NCBI GenBank assembly: GCA_938044295.1 | Contig: CALIRC010000021.1 | Location: 1 to 19,089 of the forward strand | Direction of reading: 5' to 3' | DNA length: 19,089 bases | DNA from: Minisyncoccota bacterium | Lineage (GTDB): Bacteria; Patescibacteriota; Minisyncoccia; Moranbacterales; GCA-2747515 | Shown here: positions 15,756 through 19,089 of the stretch, piece after piece | Position numbering within the stretch: the first letter of the stretch is position 1 | Layout: every line of letters begins with the position of its first letter | Position numbers and translations under genes: made by a program | The notes under the pieces: generated by a model | Told to the model about the DNA's origin: nothing | The model's input: only the letters and a program-made list of their open reading frames with translations | Database searches by the model: none

Positions 15756-15991
15756 TAAAACGTAGTATTCTCGTACGTAGAGACATTTAAAGCCTATTCA
15801 CAATCATTTTTTCAGGCAAATTTTTCCAGTTTCATAGTGAAAAGTGAAATGATCGAGGAAATAGTATCGAGATACACTGACGAGATCAATGTATTTTGCA
15901 GTTAAAAATGGGGAAATTTTAGCGAGAGGAGAGACAACAAACAAGATCTTAGATCGACAATAAGAAATTTTAATACAATAATTTTTTTATA
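15756..15991 (+). promoter_or_regulatory. Long 5' leader, possibly structured
   Basis: 236 bp without a coding frame between the predicted start and the 7TM gene. Small hairpins are visible: tttca with tgaaa (near 15831-15843) and gtatc with gatac (near 15865-15876). No known riboswitch class was recognised. This is inference from the promoter position. Confidence 0.25.
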
Positions 15992-16702
15992 ATGTCAAAT
16001 GAATGTTCATATAATGGTCAGGAAATGGCATGTGTCCTACAGAAGATCATGGAACAGAATGTTCCTCTCGAAACAGTTACAATTCTTCTACTATTTCCAA
16101 TAATTGCAACAATCGTCGTTATTCTTAGGCAAGTGATCGGCATGCATGCATTTGGCATCTATACACCATCCATGATCGCTATTGCATTTGTAGCAATCGG
16201 TCGTGAAGATGCCAACAACATCAAGTATGCAGTAGCGGTATACATAGTTGTACTTTTCGTTGGTATGTTTATGCGCTATGCCTTAAAGAAACTACGACTA
16301 CTCTACTTACCGCGGGTAGCGATTACAATCACGATTGTCACACTCTCTATCCTTGCTCTCCTTACATTAGCTGGGAGCCTTTCACGCACCGGATTTGTAG
16401 AAGCCGAACTTTTTGCAATTCTCATCATCATCACACTTGTTGAAAAATTCGTTTCAGTTCAGATTGAAAAAGGTTCCCGCACAGCCCTCATCCTTGCAAT
16501 AGAAACATTACTCATAGCAATTATAGGTTTCTATCTTATGAGTACGACCACACCAATTGGCATCAAAATAACTGACGTTATCCTTCGCAATCCATATCTC
16601 ATACTCCTCTTGATTCCATTTCATATTTTCCTCGGCAAGTGGACAGGACTACGCGCCACAGAATACATGCGATTCCGTGATGTGCTCAAAAAAATCCAAT
16701 AA
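15992..16702 (+). CDS. 7TM protein of the inactive-transglutaminase/7TM family, lacking the transglutaminase part
   Basis: A 236-residue membrane protein with seven predicted helices (about 25-47, 50-66, 77-95, 105-128, 135-152, 160-183 and 198-215). GMHAFGIYTPSMIAIAF after helix one is characteristic of the 7TM module that is usually fused behind an inactive transglutaminase-like domain. Here only about 25 residues precede helix one, so that extracytoplasmic domain is missing, and no coding trace of it lies upstream. The next gene, a RimK-like ligase fused to a retropepsin-like protease, is the classic partner of this family, which supports the call. Start ATG 15992 has no Shine-Dalgarno. 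It probably shares a transcript with the ligase, 35 bp downstream. Confidence 0.8.
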   Translation: MSNECSYNGQEMACVLQKIMEQNVPLETVTILLLFPIIATIVVILRQVIGMHAFGIYTPSMIAIAFVAIGREDANNIKYAVAVYIVVLFVGMFMRYALKKLRLLYLPRVAITITIVTLSILALLTLAGSLSRTGFVEAELFAILIIITLVEKFVSVQIEKGSRTALILAIETLLIAIIGFYLMSTTTPIGIKITDVILRNPYLILLLIPFHIFLGKWTGLRATEYMRFRDVLKKIQ

Positions 16703-16741
16703 ATGACGCTGAACAACTCACTTTCACGAGTAACAAAATGA
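16703..16741 (+). promoter_or_regulatory. 12-codon mini-ORF bridging the 7TM and ligase genes
   Basis: ATG 16703 follows the 7TM stop directly (TAAATG). The frame reads MTLNNSLSRVTK and stops at TGA 16739-16741, overlapping the ligase ATG at 16738 as ATGA. It could carry ribosomes across the gap, or be coincidence. No Shine-Dalgarno for the ligase is visible otherwise. Confidence 0.3.
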
Positions 16742-18165
16742 CTAGTCTCAATTTTATGTTCGAATTCTTTCGCGCCGGATCAAGCATACTAGGTATGAAC
16801 GCCAGAAATCTCACCTATGTACGCCCACACAACCTCAGTGGTGCAAAAAAACTAGCAGATGACAAAATTCTATCAAAACGCATTCTGAAAAAAAATAGTG
16901 TTCCCGTCCCACGACTCATCGCAAAAGTATCCTCCATTTCAACACTTGAAAAATTTGACTGGACCACGCTCCCAGAAAGTTTTGTACTCAAACCAAATCA
17001 AGGTTTGGGTGGTGCCGGCATTGTAATTGTCTACGCAAAGAAAAAAGGGAGAAACGACGCATGGATAAAATCAAGCGGAAGCATTCTAACTGTCAAAGAT
17101 ATTAAGGAGCATGTCAGAAATATTCTTGACGGCGCATTTTCACTATCCAACTCACCTGACATCGCTTTTTTTGAAGAACGCCTTAAGCTTTCGAGTGAGC
17201 TAAAACCATATGCGTACAGAGGCATTCCAGATATTCGCATTGTGATCTACAACAAAGTTCCAGTAATGGCAATGCTAAGACTTCCAACAAAAGAATCTGA
17301 TGGTAAGGCAAATCTACAACAAGGTGGCATCGGTGTGGGAATCGACATGGCAACAGGCACAACCACAACAGCTGTACAAGGCAAATCAAAAATAGTTGAA
17401 TACATACCAGGCTCTCGCATGCTCTTGCGGGGAATCAAGATCCCTCATTGGGATGAAATGCTTCATCTTGCTGTAAAAGCACAAATAGCGTCCGGCCTTG
17501 GGTTTCTCGGAGCTGATATAGCACTCGATCGTGATCGCGGACCTGTTTTCCTTGAATTAAACGCCAGACCGGGTCTCTCCATTCAAGTAGCCAATACAGC
17601 AGGGCTAAAGAAACGACTAGAGCGGGTAGAGGGATTAGACATAAAAACAGTAGAAAGAGGTGTTACAGTAGGTAAAAACCTTTTCGGAGGTGAGATCGAA
17701 CAAGAACTCGAAGAAACATCTGGAAAAAAAGTCATCGGATCAATAGAAAAAATCACTTTACATGGAAAAAACACAAAAAAAATAGAAGTGGAAGCAAAGG
17801 TTGATACAGGCGCAGACTCCACATCCATTGATGAGAAACTTGCATGCGAACTCGGATTCGAAGAAACACTAAACGCATTCAAAAAAATAAACCTCGCAGA
17901 TTATGGGGAAATATCAGAAAAAAACGCTGATATCAAAACAAAGATCAATGATGATTACAGCGGAAAAATTCCAGATCTTGAGAACGTCACGATCGCATGG
18001 TCCTCCAGCGGCGTAACAATTCGTCCGGTAATTAAACTGACCTTTGAGATGGATAAAAAAACAATCAAAACAAAAGTTAATATTGTCGATCGCACAAACC
18101 TAAAATACCCAATGATCATCGGCAAAAAAAATCTCCACAAATTCCTCGTTGATGTAAGTAAATAA
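16738..18165 (+). CDS. RimK-like ATP-grasp amide ligase fused to retropepsin-like protease
   Basis: A 475-residue two-domain enzyme. Residues 1-300 match the alpha-L-glutamate ligase-like ATP-grasp family: NARNLTYVRPHN, ADDKILSKRILKK, the nucleotide-binding FVLKPNQGLGGAGIVIV (K85), and the metal-binding FLELNARPGLSIQVAN (E273, N275). Residues 325-475 are a retropepsin-like domain of the kind annotated as ATP-dependent zinc protease (RimB-like): VEAKVDTGADSTSID with catalytic-type D356, and PMIIGKKNLHKFLVD at the end. The ligase would add amino acids or peptides by amide bonds using ATP and the protease could trim them; the true substrate is unknown. In other bacteria these parts are usually separate neighbouring genes with a 7TM protein. 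Here two are fused and the 7TM gene is directly upstream. Confidence 0.92.
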   Translation: MTSLNFMFEFFRAGSSILGMNARNLTYVRPHNLSGAKKLADDKILSKRILKKNSVPVPRLIAKVSSISTLEKFDWTTLPESFVLKPNQGLGGAGIVIVYAKKKGRNDAWIKSSGSILTVKDIKEHVRNILDGAFSLSNSPDIAFFEERLKLSSELKPYAYRGIPDIRIVIYNKVPVMAMLRLPTKESDGKANLQQGGIGVGIDMATGTTTTAVQGKSKIVEYIPGSRMLLRGIKIPHWDEMLHLAVKAQIASGLGFLGADIALDRDRGPVFLELNARPGLSIQVANTAGLKKRLERVEGLDIKTVERGVTVGKNLFGGEIEQELEETSGKKVIGSIEKITLHGKNTKKIEVEAKVDTGADSTSIDEKLACELGFEETLNAFKKINLADYGEISEKNADIKTKINDDYSGKIPDLENVTIAWSSSGVTIRPVIKLTFEMDKKTIKTKVNIVDRTNLKYPMIIGKKNLHKFLVDVSK

Positions 18166-18208
18166 GGTAAAATGATAAACATATAGCGAAAAATTACCCA
18201 TTTTACCT
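18165..18208 (+). repeat. 10-bp inverted repeat after the ligase gene
   Basis: aggtaaaatg (18165-18174) and cattttacct (18199-18208) are exact reverse complements around a 24-nt AT-rich loop. No T-run follows, so it is not a standard intrinsic terminator. It may be a weak hairpin between the ligase and PBP genes. Confidence 0.4.
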
Positions 18209-18239
18209 ACAATTCTTTTCGCGGTAGAATAGGAGTGCT

Positions 18240-19089
18240 ATGGAACCTATTTTTACGCAAAAAAAATTCAGACCACAACCCCCAAAACATCCTATAGAGG
18301 CTTTTTTTGCACGCATCGGAAAAAAAATACGCAAAATACTCACAAAAATCAAAAAAAATATCCCAAAAAAAGGAAGGAGGAAATATCCGACACAGTACGA
18401 AACGCTCAATGCAGATGTACATAAACAACCCATACGAGGCACAGGAAGCTTTTTAGAAATTGAGCACACACAACAGACACAGCAATCACCATTTCAAAGC
18501 TTTATGCAAAAAATATCTCGTTTCAAAAAAAGAAAAAAACGCAGAAGAAGGCAAAAAACATGGAAATGGTGGTTTTTTCGCACATTAAAATGGTTCAGTA
18601 TCTTTACTATTATTGGTCTCATAGCCCTCATAGGTGTTTTTATCTATTTCTCCAAAGATCTCCCAGAAGTTGGAAAGGTAAACTCACGATTCGTAGCAGA
18701 AAGCACGAAAATCTATGATCGATCAGGAAAAATACTACTCTACGACATTCATGGCGAAGAAAAACGCACAATCATTCCAGGAAGTCAGATTCCCATTACA
18801 ATCAAGCATGCAACAATCGCCCTGGAAGATCATGATTTCTATAATCACCATGGCATTCGTTTTAAAGCCATTATGCGCGCAGTAGCATCACAAGTTTTTG
18901 GCTTTGGCACACCTTCTGGAGGATCTACAATCACACAGCAACTCATAAAAAACTCCATTCTTACATCTGAGCGATCCATCACGCGAAAAATAAAAGAAGC
19001 AATTCTTGCTGTAGAACTAGAATTCACCTCTACAAAAGAAGAAATCCTTGAGCTTTATCTAAACGAAATACCATACGGCTCAAACGCCT
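18240..19089 (+). CDS. Class A penicillin-binding protein (PBP1A-like), 5' part, cut by window end
   Basis: Peptidoglycan glycosyltransferase/transpeptidase; 283 codons are visible and the frame is open at the window end. Start ATG 18240 is set by AGGAG at 18231-18235 with a 5-nt gap. Residues 1-110 are a long, very lysine/arginine-rich cytoplasmic part (for example FKKRKKRRRRQK near 95-106). One membrane helix follows (about 113-140), then the GT51 domain: IALEDHDFYNHHGI with the catalytic Glu at 196, GGSTITQQLIKN, SITRKIKEAILAVELE and EILELYLNEIPYG. All are standard for active lipid II polymerases. The transpeptidase domain would lie beyond the window. The gene is preceded by an inverted repeat 32 bp upstream and no clear promoter, so it may continue the ligase transcript. 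Confidence 0.95.
   Translation, partial: MEPIFTQKKFRPQPPKHPIEAFFARIGKKIRKILTKIKKNIPKKGRRKYPTQYETLNADVHKQPIRGTGSFLEIEHTQQTQQSPFQSFMQKISRFKKRKKRRRRQKTWKWWFFRTLKWFSIFTIIGLIALIGVFIYFSKDLPEVGKVNSRFVAESTKIYDRSGKILLYDIHGEEKRTIIPGSQIPITIKHATIALEDHDFYNHHGIRFKAIMRAVASQVFGFGTPSGGSTITQQLIKNSILTSERSITRKIKEAILAVELEFTSTKEEILELYLNEIPYGSNA

Noticed and set aside
18203..18230. TTACCT/TAGAAT as a PBP promoter
   Set aside because: Weak boxes, and the predicted start would fall on or after the Shine-Dalgarno at 18231.

Overview
The window looks like a chromosomal segment from a Candidate Phyla Radiation (Patescibacteria) bacterium. The basis is A-rich coding strands of lowish GC, a tandem PilB-type pilus ATPase, many small membrane proteins without clear family, a giant lamin-tail-domain surface protein, and housekeeping genes (ruvB, yebC, ruvC, a class A PBP) scattered among them. 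TGA ends the pilB gene cleanly, so the code appears standard, unlike the UGA=Gly lineages. No class or genus can be named from this sequence alone.

Layout. 1-3254: promoter and a 1041-residue protein with two complete GspE/PilB ATPase cores. 3255-3717: no protein gene, but a minus-strand consensus promoter and a strand-specific terminator bound a probable ~290-nt RNA of unknown family; its promoter overlaps the ruvB promoter. 3718-5826: ruvB, a small two-helix membrane protein and a bacterial PH-domain membrane protein. 5954-9937: secreted protein with seven lamin-tail domains and one PKD-like domain. 10184-13842: membrane and hypothetical genes (polytopic protein, gene remnant, RDD protein, YdcF-like protein, small membrane protein, YdjM-like hydrolase) on both strands. 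13987-15596: yebC and ruvC. 15992-18165: a 7TM protein followed by an ATP-grasp ligase fused to a retropepsin-like protease. 18240-end: class A penicillin-binding protein, cut by the window edge.

Scattered between genes are four copies of a 110-121 bp element with terminal inverted repeats (AGGACTTACGCA / reverse complement). Two copies have perfectly matched TA-flanked ends and a third is TA-flanked with a decayed right end. No transposase is present. They look like a non-autonomous MITE family with an unusual conserved internal RNA-like architecture.

Functional links: RuvB and RuvC belong to Holliday-junction processing (ruvA is not here) and YebC is a translation factor. The 7TM/ATP-grasp/retropepsin pair forms a peptide-ligation and cleavage module that is probably one operon. 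Pilus ATPase, LTD protein and PBP concern the cell surface. The most noteworthy observations are the unassigned antisense-oriented RNA upstream of ruvB, the MITE family, the tandem PilB, the ligase-protease fusion with its reduced 7TM partner, and two mini-ORFs whose stop codons overlap the start of the following gene.
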